A stretch of DNA of 64,000 nt. It comes from Carbonactinospora thermoautotrophica. Its GTDB lineage: Bacteria > Actinomycetota > Actinomycetes > Streptomycetales > Carbonactinosporaceae. Shown here piece by piece: positions 19,251 through 27,005 of this stretch. The first letter of the stretch is position 1, and each line of letters opens with the position of its first letter. A program made the position numbers and the translations under genes. The stretch spans positions 124,001 through 188,000 of the forward strand of contig NZ_JYIJ01000016.1 in the NCBI RefSeq assembly GCF_001543895.1, written 5' to 3'. The notes below the pieces were generated by a model, which ran no database searches, was not told the DNA's origin, and saw only the letters and a list, made by a program, of their open reading frames with translations.

Positions 19251-20945
19251 TCAGAAGCGCGGCGGCTCGGTGTACGTCCCCCACTCGGCGCGCAGCACGT
19301 CGCAGATCTCGCCCAGCGTCGCCTCGGCCCGGACCGCGTCCAGCATCGCCGGAATCATGTTCTCCTCGGTGCGGGCCACCTCGACCAGCCGCTTGAGCGC
19401 GGCGTCCACGCGGGCGGAGTCGCGGCTGGCCCGGCGCTCGGCGAGCGCCCGCTTCTGCTCCAGCTCGACCTCGTGGCTGATCCGCAGGATCTCCAGCGGC
19501 TGCTCGGTGGTCTCGGTGTGGCAGTTGACGCCGACGATCTTCTTCTCGCCCTTCTCCAGGGCCTGCTGGTACCGGAACGCCGACTCGGCGATCTCGGAGG
19601 TGAACCAGCCCTCCTCGATGCCGCGCAGGATGCCGGAGGTCATCGGGCCGATCTTGTGCTGGGCGTGCTCGCCGCCGCCCATCTCCTTGATCTTGGCGAA
19701 GATCTTCTCGGCCTCTTCCTCGAGCTTGTCGGTGAGCGCCTCGACGTACCAGGAGCCGCCCAGCGGGTCGGCCACGTTGGTGACGCCGGTCTCCTCCATG
19801 ATCACCTGCTGGGTGCGCAGCGCGATCTCGGCCGCCTGTTCGCTCGGCAGGGCCAGCACCTCGTCCAGCGCGTTGGTGTGCAGGGAGTTGGTGCCGCCGA
19901 GCACCGCGGCGAGCGCCTCGATCGCGGTGCGGACGATGTTGTTGTACGGCTGCTGCGCGGTCAGCGACACGCCCGCGGTCTGGGTGTGGAACCGCAGCCA
20001 CTGCGCCTTGTCGGTCTTCGCGCCGTACACGTCGCGCAGCCAGCGAGCCCAGATCCGCCGCGCGGCCCGGAACTTGGCGATCTCCTCGAAGAAGTCGATG
20101 TGCGCGTCGAAGAAGAACGACAGGCCGGGCGCGAACTCGTCGACGTCCAGGCCCCGGGAGAGCCCCAGCTCCACGTACCCGAAGCCGTCGGCGAGGGTGA
20201 ACGCCAGCTCCTGCGCGGCGGTCGCGCCCGCCTCGCGGATGTGGTAGCCGGACACCGACAGCGGCTTGTACGCCGGGATCTCGTGCGCGCAGAACTCCAT
20301 GAGGTCGCCGATCAGCCGCAGGTGCGGCTCCGGCGGGAACAGCCACTCCTTCTGCGCGATGTACTCCTTGAAGATGTCGGTCTGCAGAGTGCCGTTGAGG
20401 CGGTGGATGTCCACGCCCTGGCGCTCGGCCGCCACCAGGTACATGCAGAAGACCGGCACTGCCGGGCCGCTGATCGTCATCGACGTGGTGATGTCGCCCA
20501 GCGGGATGTCCCGGAACAGGACGTCCATGTCCGCGGCCGAGTCGATGGCCACGCCGCAGTGCCCGACCTCGCCGACGGAGCGCGGGTCGTCGGAGTCACG
20601 GCCCATCAGCGTGGGCATGTCGAACGCCACCGACAGCCCGGTGCCGCCGGCGCGGAGCAGCATCTTGTACCGCTCGTTGGTCTGCTCGGCGTTGCCGAAG
20701 CCGGCGAACTGCCGGATCGTCCAGGTCCGGCCCCGGTACCCGGTCGGGTACAGCCCGCGGGTGAACGGGAACTCACCCGGCCAGCCGATCCGCTCGAAGC
20801 CGGCGTAAGTGTCGCCGGGGCGTGGCCCGTAGACCGGCTCGACCTCAAGACCGGAGAGGGTGGTGAAGTCCGCGTCCCGCTTCTTGGCGGCGTCGTACCG
20901 CCGTTGCCAGCGCTCTCGCCCGGCCTGGATTTCCTCCGGAGTCAC
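19251..20945 (-). CDS. icmA: Isobutyryl-CoA mutase large subunit
   Basis: B12-dependent isomerisation of isobutyryl-CoA and n-butyryl-CoA. 564 aa, matching IcmA (566) and lacking the C-terminal B12 domain, so a separate small subunit (IcmB) is needed and is not in the window. GTG at 20945 is preferred because AGGAGG precedes it; the longer frame lacks such a site. Phe80 (WTIRQF) and Gln198 (KEYIAQKEW) occupy exactly the positions that distinguish isobutyryl-CoA mutase (Phe80/Gln198) from methylmalonyl-CoA mutase (Tyr89/Arg207). Downstream of a MarR gene. Confidence 0.88.
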   Translation of the reverse strand: MTPEEIQAGRERWQRRYDAAKKRDADFTTLSGLEVEPVYGPRPGDTYAGFERIGWPGEFPFTRGLYPTGYRGRTWTIRQFAGFGNAEQTNERYKMLLRAGGTGLSVAFDMPTLMGRDSDDPRSVGEVGHCGVAIDSAADMDVLFRDIPLGDITTSMTISGPAVPVFCMYLVAAERQGVDIHRLNGTLQTDIFKEYIAQKEWLFPPEPHLRLIGDLMEFCAHEIPAYKPLSVSGYHIREAGATAAQELAFTLADGFGYVELGLSRGLDVDEFAPGLSFFFDAHIDFFEEIAKFRAARRIWARWLRDVYGAKTDKAQWLRFHTQTAGVSLTAQQPYNNIVRTAIEALAAVLGGTNSLHTNALDEVLALPSEQAAEIALRTQQVIMEETGVTNVADPLGGSWYVEALTDKLEEEAEKIFAKIKEMGGGEHAQHKIGPMTSGILRGIEEGWFTSEIAESAFRYQQALEKGEKKIVGVNCHTETTEQPLEILRISHEVELEQKRALAERRASRDSARVDAALKRLVEVARTEENMIPAMLDAVRAEATLGEICDVLRAEWGTYTEPPRF

Positions 20946-20995
20946 GTTCGGCCTCCTACGGCGCGCTCCCCAGATAGTGGTACCCACCAATTTAC

Positions 20996-21007
20996 TAGGA
21001 CGTCCTA
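20996..21007. promoter_or_regulatory. 12-bp palindromic operator between marR and icmA
   Basis: TAGGACGTCCTA is a perfect palindrome 51 nt upstream of the icmA GTG. It may be bound by the adjacent MarR protein or by a TetR-type acyl-CoA regulator. The binding partner is not shown by sequence. Confidence 0.55.
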
Positions 21008-21068
21008 CTATCCGTCGACCGAGCACTCCTGTCCTGGCTCTCAGAAGAGCCGACATCCCGGAGGAACG

Positions 21069-21578
21069 TCAGGATTCGGTGAAGTCGCCCGCCTCCACGC
21101 GCAGCCGGCGCAGCAGCGCGAACAGCTCGGCCCGCTGCTCCTCGTCCAGCGAGCGCATCCCGAAGTCGGCGGCCATCAGGTCCTTGGTCGCCCGGGCGAC
21201 CACGTCGCGGCCCCGCTCGGTGATGGCCGCGAGCGTGCCGCGGCGGTCGCGCGGGTTGGGCATCCGCCGAACCAGCCCCTGCGCCTCCAGCCGGTCGACG
21301 GTGTTGGTGACGCTGGTCGGATGGACCATGAGCCGCTGCCCGATCTTGCTGAGCGGCAGCGCCCCGCGCTGGCTGAAGCTGAGCAGCACGAGCGCCTCGT
21401 ACCGCGCGAAGGTGAGCCCGTAGGGCTTGACGATCGCATCCAGCTCAGCGAGCAGGATCTGCTGGGCACGCATGATCGAGGTCGCCGCGGCCATGCCGGA
21501 GGACGGGCCGAAGTGCTCCTCCCACAGCTCCGCGGCGCGGACGATCGGATCGAAGGGGAGGTTCAGCGGCTTCACCAC
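21069..21578 (-). CDS. MarR-family transcriptional regulator
   Basis: 169 aa winged-helix dimer. The DNA-binding part is LPLSKIGQRLMVHPTSVTNTVDRLEAQGLVRR, followed by the wing NPRDRRGTLAAITERG, canonical MarR. The N-terminal extension MVKPLNLPFDPIVRAAELWEEHFG is a helix seen in MarR proteins linked to acyl-CoA genes. Start is one of two adjacent GTG codons; the ribosome site is weak. The icmA gene follows on the same strand after a palindrome, suggesting control of icmA or of itself. Confidence 0.9.
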   Translation of the reverse strand: MVKPLNLPFDPIVRAAELWEEHFGPSSGMAAATSIMRAQQILLAELDAIVKPYGLTFARYEALVLLSFSQRGALPLSKIGQRLMVHPTSVTNTVDRLEAQGLVRRMPNPRDRRGTLAAITERGRDVVARATKDLMAADFGMRSLDEEQRAELFALLRRLRVEAGDFTES

Positions 21579-21621
21579 CCGATCAAAGTACCCCCAGGTC
21601 CGGCGGGAAGCCGTCCCCGGC

Positions 21622-21921
21622 TCAGTCCCGCTCCGCCAGGTACCGCTCGACGCTCTCGACCTTCTTGGTCAGCGCGTCCGTGACGCCCGGCCGGATGTCG
21701 GCCTTGAGGACCAGGCTGACCCGGGGCGCGCGGGCCTGGACGGCCTCCACCGCGCGCTTGACCACGGCCATCACCTCGTCCCACTCGCCCTCGACCAGGG
21801 TGAACATGGCGTCGGTCCGGTTCGGCAGCCCGCTCTCGCGGACCACCCGGACCGCCTCCGCGACGTACTCGCCGACATCTTCCCCGACACCGAGCGGGGT
21901 CACCGAGAACGCGATGATCAC
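21622..21921 (-). CDS. MTH1187/YkoF-type thiamine-binding family protein (DUF77)
   Basis: 99 aa. [31 protein letters not shown] and a central [23 protein letters not shown] define the MTH1187 family, ferredoxin-like tetramers reported to bind thiamine-type ligands. The GTG at 21921 is chosen because homologues begin M-I-V-A-F-S-V-T-P; an in-frame GTG 18 nt upstream is possible. It sits 24 nt downstream of the DUF3817 gene and upstream of marR, all on the minus strand. Confidence 0.8.
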   Translation of the reverse strand: MIIAFSVTPLGVGEDVGEYVAEAVRVVRESGLPNRTDAMFTLVEGEWDEVMAVVKRAVEAVQARAPRVSLVLKADIRPGVTDALTKKVESVERYLAERD

Positions 21922-21945
21922 AGGTCCAGGATGCCCCACGCCGGC

Positions 21946-22248
21946 TCAGGCCGCAGCCGCCGCCCGCTCCTCGGCGCGCAACCCGCGCTCGACGAAGAAC
22001 GGCGCGACGGGCAGCACGGCGGCGCCCATGACGAGCAGGGTGCGTCGCAGGTCCCAGTTCAGCTTCGCGCGCACGTCGAGGGCGAACAGCAAGTACGCGA
22101 TGAAGAGCACGCCGTGGATCGGGCCCATCACGTGGACGCCCCACTCGTTGCCCAGGGTGCGCTTGACGACGCTGGCGGCGAGCAGGACCAGGAACGAGAC
22201 CGCCTCCGCGACGGAGACCACGCGTAGCCGGGTGACGGGGTTGTTCAA
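21946..22248 (-). CDS. DUF3817 small integral membrane protein
   Basis: 100 aa with three hydrophobic segments. VTRLRVVSVAEAVSFLVLL, the HVMGPIHGVLFIAYLLFAL block and the C-terminal VMGAAVLPVAPFFVERGL are DUF3817 hallmarks. No ATG fits; TTG at 22248 with GAGAAGAG immediately upstream is the best start. Function unknown. A perfect CRP-type site lies 96 nt upstream. Confidence 0.8.
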   Translation of the reverse strand: MNNPVTRLRVVSVAEAVSFLVLLAASVVKRTLGNEWGVHVMGPIHGVLFIAYLLFALDVRAKLNWDLRRTLLVMGAAVLPVAPFFVERGLRAEERAAAAA

Positions 22249-22343
22249 CTCTTCTCGCTTTCTCGGCCGAAGGTCACCGGCCCGGGGACCGGCCTGTCCG
22301 AGGAGGAAGACGGGGCGGACCGGCCAGGTGTTCCACCCAACAG

Positions 22344-22361
22344 TTGTGAATTCGATCACAA
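22344..22361. promoter_or_regulatory. CRP/GlxR-type operator
   Basis: TTGTGAATTCGATCACAA is a symmetric TGTGA-N6-TCACA site, the actinobacterial cAMP-receptor (Crp/GlxR) consensus, upstream of the DUF3817 gene on the minus strand. Confidence 0.65.
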
Positions 22362-22610
22362 AGTATCGCCCGACCCCGGCCCTCAACCGTTTCCGGTCCG
22401 GGACCGGTTCCACCGGGATGAAGATCCCATCGGCCCAGGATCGGGACAGGGAAAGCCGGGCGACGCCATGGGCCAGAACCGCTCGCCGCGGGCTGGTCCT
22501 GGTCGCCGCGACCGTGCCGGTCACGCGCCTCGCGGCGGCGCCCCGCGCGAGGTGAAGAAGCCTGGACAGGCCCGACGATGGTGCGCGACCCCGGCGGCGA
22601 CTCCCGCATC

Positions 22611-22640
22611 GAAGGCGCCGGCTCCCAGGCCGGCGCCTTC
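22611..22640. terminator. Hairpin downstream of meaB
   Basis: Perfect 12-bp arms GAAGGCGCCGGC and its complement with loop TCCCAG. It is the second of two hairpins met by transcripts leaving meaB. Confidence 0.75.
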
Positions 22641-22649
22641 CGCCAGCTG

Positions 22650-22685
22650 CAGGCCCCTGCCACCCTGCCGGGTCGCAGGGGCCTG
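22650..22685. terminator. First hairpin downstream of meaB
   Basis: Perfect 11-bp arms CAGGCCCCTGC/GCAGGGGCCTG around a 14-nt loop, about 40 nt past the meaB stop. Confidence 0.75.
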
Positions 22686-22726
22686 TCCGGCCGCGTCGAG
22701 TGCGCTTCGCGCGAAGCGCCAACGGT

Positions 22727-23716
22727 TCAGCCTGTGATCCCCTCGACCAGCTCGTCGGCGGCGGCGTACGGGTCCAGCTCGCCGGCGAGCACGCGGGCGG
22801 CCAGCTCATCGAGGCGCTGGCCGCCGTGCAGGTCGCCGATGCGTTCCCGCAGCGCGGTGACCGCGATCGTCTCGATCTCGTCGCACACCCGGCGGTGCCG
22901 GCGCGCGGCGAGCTGGCCGCGCTCCTCGAGCCAGGCGCGGTGCTTCTCCAGGGCTTCGACCAGCTCGTCGATGCCCTCGCTACGGCTGGCGACGGTCTTC
23001 ACGATCGGCGGGCGCCAGTCACCGGGACCGCGCCGCTCGCCCAGCGCCAGCATCTGGTTGAGCTCGCGGGCGGTGGCGTCGGCGCCGTCCCGGTCCGCCT
23101 TGTTCACCGCGTACACGTCGCCGATCTCGAGGATGCCGGCCTTGGCGGCCTGGATCGAGTCGCCCATGCCGGGGGCCAGCAGCACCACCGTGGTGTCGGC
23201 CAGCGAGGCGATCTCCACCTCGGACTGGCCCACACCCACGGTCTCGACGAGGATCACGTCGCAGCCGGCGGCGTCGAGCACCCGCAGCGCCTGCGGGGTG
23301 GCCCAGGCGAGCCCGCCGAGGTGGCCGCGGCTCGCCATGGAGCGGATGAACACCTCCGGGTCGGTGGCGTGCTCCTGCATGCGGACCCGGTCGCCCAGCA
23401 GGGCGCCGCCCGAGAAGGGCGAGGACGGGTCCACCGCGAGCACGCCGACGCGCCTGCCGCGCCTGCGGTAGGCCCTGACCAGGGCCGAGGTGGTCGTGGA
23501 CTTCCCGACGCCGGGGGACCCGGTGAGACCGATCACGTACGCGTCGCCGGTGTGCTTGATCAAGGCGCTCATGACCTCGCGCAGCAGCGGCGAGGCGTCC
23601 TCGACCAGCGAGATCAACCGGGCGACCGCGCGCGGGTCCCCCTTGCGCGCCCGTTCGACGAGCTCCGGGACGCTGCTGGAGCGGCGAGTCGTCGAGCCCA
23701 GGCCCTCAGAAGTCAT
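22727..23716 (-). CDS. meaB: B12-mutase chaperone GTPase MeaB
   Basis: G3E-family GTPase that loads and protects adenosylcobalamin in acyl-CoA mutases. 329 aa. P-loop GLTGSPGVGKSTTTSALV near residue 63, VLAVDPSSPFSGGALLGDRVRM, the VETVGVGQSEVEIASLAD switch and VNKADRDGAD (NKxD) are all present. It serves IcmA and Ecm encoded in this window. Lies 55 nt after the thiolase gene in the same direction. Confidence 0.95.
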   Translation of the reverse strand: MTSEGLGSTTRRSSSVPELVERARKGDPRAVARLISLVEDASPLLREVMSALIKHTGDAYVIGLTGSPGVGKSTTTSALVRAYRRRGRRVGVLAVDPSSPFSGGALLGDRVRMQEHATDPEVFIRSMASRGHLGGLAWATPQALRVLDAAGCDVILVETVGVGQSEVEIASLADTTVVLLAPGMGDSIQAAKAGILEIGDVYAVNKADRDGADATARELNQMLALGERRGPGDWRPPIVKTVASRSEGIDELVEALEKHRAWLEERGQLAARRHRRVCDEIETIAVTALRERIGDLHGGQRLDELAARVLAGELDPYAAADELVEGITG

Positions 23717-23771
23717 GACACCGTCCTGGCCGCGAAGCGAGCGAAGAGCGTGACCGGGCCACCGGCTTCCC

Positions 23772-24977
23772 TCATGCCCGCGGGACCCGCACGATCAACG
23801 CGTCGCCCTGGCCGCCGCCACCGCACAGGGCCGCCGCCCCGACACCGCCGCCGCGGCGCTTCAGCTCCAGGGCCAGGTGCAGCACGATGCGGGCGCCAGA
23901 CATGCCGATCGGGTGGCCGAGCGCGATCGCGCCGCCGTTGACGTTCACCTTCTCCGGGCCCACGCCCAGCTCGCGCATGGACTGGATGGCGACCGCCGCG
24001 AACGCCTCGTTGATCTCGATCAGGTCGAGGTCGCCCGGCTCGATGCCCTCCTTGGCGCAGGCCGCCTTGATCGCGTTCGCCGGCTGGGACTGCAGCGACG
24101 GGTCGGGCCCGGCCACGCCGCCGTACGCGCCGATCTCGGCGATCCACTCCAGACCCAGCTCCTCGGCCTTGGCCTTGGACATGACGACGACCGCGCAGGC
24201 GCCGTCGGAGATCTGCGACGCCGAGCCCGCGGTGATCGTGCCGTCGGGGGCGAAGGCGGGGCGCAGCTTGGCCAGGGTCTCGGGCGTGGTGTCGGCGCGG
24301 ACGCCCTCGTCCTCCTTGATCACGATCGGGTCGCCCTTGCGCTGCGGGATCTCGACGGGGACGATCTCCTCGTCGAAGATCCCGTTCTTCATGGCGGCCG
24401 CCGCCCGCTGGTGGGACTGCGCCGAGAACGCGTCCTGCTCCTCACGGGTGATGCCGAGCCTGGCGTTGTACCGCTCGGTGGACTCACCCATCGCGCACTG
24501 GTCGAAGGCGCAGAACAAGCCGTCGTACGCCATCGAGTCGAGCAACTCGACCGTGCCGTACCTGTAGCCCTTGCGGGAGTCCTTGAGCAGGTGCGGCGCG
24601 TTGGTCATCGACTCCATGCCGCCGGCCACGACGATCTCGTACTCACCGACGCGGATCAACTGGTCGGCCAGCGCGATCGCGTTCAGGCCGGAGAGGCAAA
24701 CCTTGTTGATGGTGATGGCCGGGACGGTCATCGGGATGCCGGCCTTGACCGCGGCCTGCCGGGCGGGGATCTGGCCGGCGCCGGCCTGCAGCACCTGACC
24801 CATGATCACGTACTGGACCTGCTCGGGCCGTACCCCGGCGCGCTCCAGCGCGGCCTTGATCGCGATGCCGCCGAGTTCGGTGGCGGGGAAGTCCTTCAAC
24901 GAGCCGAGCAGACGGCCCATGGGCGTCCGGGCACCAGCGACGAGGACATTGTTACTTCCAGCACCAGAACCGGCCAT
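23772..24977 (-). CDS. Acetyl-CoA C-acetyltransferase (thiolase)
   Basis: Condenses two acetyl-CoA to acetoacetyl-CoA or the reverse; entry step of the ethylmalonyl-CoA route. 401 aa. Nucleophilic Cys in [13 protein letters not shown], His in [16 protein letters not shown] and the C-terminal Cys-Gly-Gly in [11 protein letters not shown] complete the thiolase II active site. ATG at 24977 has AGGAGG 6-7 nt upstream; the longer frame runs into the divergent mce promoter region. Divergent from mce across 102 bp and followed by meaB. Confidence 0.93.
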   Translation of the reverse strand: MAGSGAGSNNVLVAGARTPMGRLLGSLKDFPATELGGIAIKAALERAGVRPEQVQYVIMGQVLQAGAGQIPARQAAVKAGIPMTVPAITINKVCLSGLNAIALADQLIRVGEYEIVVAGGMESMTNAPHLLKDSRKGYRYGTVELLDSMAYDGLFCAFDQCAMGESTERYNARLGITREEQDAFSAQSHQRAAAAMKNGIFDEEIVPVEIPQRKGDPIVIKEDEGVRADTTPETLAKLRPAFAPDGTITAGSASQISDGACAVVVMSKAKAEELGLEWIAEIGAYGGVAGPDPSLQSQPANAIKAACAKEGIEPGDLDLIEINEAFAAVAIQSMRELGVGPEKVNVNGGAIALGHPIGMSGARIVLHLALELKRRGGGVGAAALCGGGGQGDALIVRVPRA

Positions 24978-25079
24978 TCCGGGCCTCCTGCGAGTAGTCG
25001 GGAACGTCTGGTGCCACCATAGCGAGACCTCCCCGAATTTGTTACAGAGGAAGTGCATCATATGCAGGAGGCCGTCATC

Positions 25080-25517
25080 ATGTTGACTCGGATCGACCAC
25101 ATCGGCATCGCCTGTCGGAACCTGGACGAGACCATCGCGTTCTACCAGCGCACGTACAACTTCTCGGTCTTCCACAGCGAGGTGAACGAGGAGCAGGGCG
25201 TGCGCGAGGCCATGATCAAGATCAATGAGACCGACGACGGGCACGCCACCTACCTACAGCTGCTGGAACCCATCCGCGACGACTCCCCGATCGCGAAGTT
25301 CCTGGCCAAGCACGGCGAGGGCGTGCACCACATCGCGTTCGGGACCGCCGACGTGAAGGCCGCAGCGGACGCGATCGCGGAGAAGGGTGTTCAGGTCCTG
25401 TACCCGGAGCCGCGGCGCGGGACCATGGGATCGAGCATCACGTTCCTGCACCCCAAGGACTGCGGCGGGGTGCTCACCGAGCTGGTGCAGGCGGCGGCTT
25501 CCGAGGACACTCACTGA
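25080..25517 (+). CDS. mce: Methylmalonyl-/ethylmalonyl-CoA epimerase
   Basis: 145-aa glyoxalase/vicinal-oxygen-chelate protein that racemises the alpha-carbon of (2R/2S)-methylmalonyl-CoA and ethylmalonyl-CoA. Metal ligands are expected in [16 protein letters not shown] (His), [14 protein letters not shown] (His) and the C-terminal GGVLTELVQ (Glu). ATG at 25080 is chosen because GCAGGAGG precedes it by 8 nt; two ATGs upstream are less well placed. It links Ccr (next gene) with Ecm (40.5-42.5 kb). Confidence 0.93.
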   Translation: MLTRIDHIGIACRNLDETIAFYQRTYNFSVFHSEVNEEQGVREAMIKINETDDGHATYLQLLEPIRDDSPIAKFLAKHGEGVHHIAFGTADVKAAADAIAEKGVQVLYPEPRRGTMGSSITFLHPKDCGGVLTELVQAAASEDTH

Positions 25518-25623
25518 GCCGCCTACCGCCCCGGCGGAGTGTGATCTTTACCACTATCCATACCGAAGCTACCGACGAGTAACCTCATATCACCCCTCAC
25601 CCCTCACCTGCCTACGGAGGCAC

Positions 25624-26964
25624 ATGGTGAAAGAGATCCTCGAGGCGATCCTGGCGGGCGACACGCCTCCGGAGGAGTTCGCGGCGCTGCCGCTCCCGGA
25701 GTCCTACCGGGCGGTGACGGTGCACGCGGACGAAGTCGACATGTTCGAGGGCGTGCCCAACCGGGAGAAGGACCCGCGCAAGTCGCTGCACGTCGACGAG
25801 GTGCCCGTGCCGGAGCTCGGCCCCGGCGAGGCGCTGATCGCGGTCATGGCGAGCGCGATCAACTACAACACCGTCTGGACGTCGATCTTCGAGCCGCTGC
25901 CGACCTTCAAGTTCCTGCAGCGGTACGGCAGGATCAGCGAGCTGACCAAGCGGCACGACCTCCCGTACCACATCGTCGGCTCCGACGCCGCCGGCGTGGT
26001 GCTGCGCGTCGGCCCGGGCGTGACCAAGTGGAAGCCCGGCGACGAGGTGGTGGCGCACTGCCTGTCCGTGGAGCTGGAGGACCCGGACGGGCACGACGAC
26101 ACCATGCTCGACCCCCAGCAGCGGATCTGGGGCTTTGAGACCAACTTCGGCGGCCTGGCCGAGATCGCGCTGGTCAAGGCCAACCAGCTGATGCCTAAGC
26201 CCAAGCACCTCACCTGGGAGGAAGCCGCCTGCCCGGGCCTGGTGAACTCCACCGCGTACCGGCAGCTGGTCTCGCACAACGGCGCCAACATGAAGCAGGG
26301 CGACATCGTCCTGATCTGGGGCGCGTCCGGAGGCCTCGGCTCGTACGCCACCCAGCTGGCGCTCAACGGCGGCGCGATCCCGGTCTGCGTGGTCTCCTCG
26401 CCGGAGAAAGCGGAGCTCTGCCGGCGAATGGGCGCGGAACTCATCATCGACCGGCGCGCGGAGGGCTACCGGTTCTGGAAGGACGAGCAGACCCAAGACC
26501 CCAAGGAGTGGCAGCGGTTCGGCAAGCGGATCCGCGAGCTGACCGGCGGTGAGGACCCGGACATCGTCTTCGAGCACCCGGGCCGGGAGACCTTCGGCGC
26601 CAGCGTGTACGTCGCCCGGCGCGGCGGCACCATCGTGACCTGCGCCGCGACCAGCGGGTACTGGCACGAGTACGACAACCGGTACCTGTGGATGAACCTC
26701 AAGCGGATCATCGGCTCGCACTTCGCGAACTATCGCGAAGCGTGGGAGGCCAACCGGCTGATCATGAAGGGGAAAATCCACCCGACGTTGTCTCGAACCT
26801 ATTCGTTGGAAGAAACCGGCCAAGCCGCGTACGACGTTCACCGGAATGCGCACCAGGGCAAGGTGGGGGTGCTCTGTCTAGCCCCTCGCGAGGGCCTGGG
26901 GGTGCGGGATCCGGAGATGCGAGAGCGCTACCGGGAGGAGATTCACCGCTTCCGTAACGTCTGA
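25624..26964 (+). CDS. ccr: Crotonyl-CoA carboxylase/reductase
   Basis: NADPH-dependent reductive carboxylation of crotonyl-CoA to ethylmalonyl-CoA, key step of the ethylmalonyl-CoA pathway and a source of polyketide extender units. 446 aa (S. coelicolor Ccr about 447). MDR fold: INYNTVWTSIFEPLPTF near the N-terminus, GSDAAGVVLRVGPGV, nucleotide loop IWGASGGLGSYATQLAL and IIGSHFANYREAWEANRL at the C-terminus. ATG at 25624 has ACGGAGG upstream. The 106-nt gap after mce holds a degenerate CRP-like TGTGA-N6-CCACT (25540-25555). Confidence 0.96.
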   Translation: MVKEILEAILAGDTPPEEFAALPLPESYRAVTVHADEVDMFEGVPNREKDPRKSLHVDEVPVPELGPGEALIAVMASAINYNTVWTSIFEPLPTFKFLQRYGRISELTKRHDLPYHIVGSDAAGVVLRVGPGVTKWKPGDEVVAHCLSVELEDPDGHDDTMLDPQQRIWGFETNFGGLAEIALVKANQLMPKPKHLTWEEAACPGLVNSTAYRQLVSHNGANMKQGDIVLIWGASGGLGSYATQLALNGGAIPVCVVSSPEKAELCRRMGAELIIDRRAEGYRFWKDEQTQDPKEWQRFGKRIRELTGGEDPDIVFEHPGRETFGASVYVARRGGTIVTCAATSGYWHEYDNRYLWMNLKRIIGSHFANYREAWEANRLIMKGKIHPTLSRTYSLEETGQAAYDVHRNAHQGKVGVLCLAPREGLGVRDPEMRERYREEIHRFRNV

Positions 26965-27005
26965 TAAGGTCCTGGACGTCACCTGTAACTTAACTATCTT
27001 CCCGT

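Noticed and set aside
18228..21683. 1,151-codon plus-strand frame opposite the thioredoxin, icmA and marR genes
   Set aside because: It spans three recognised genes on the other strand and has no motif or ribosome site of its own.
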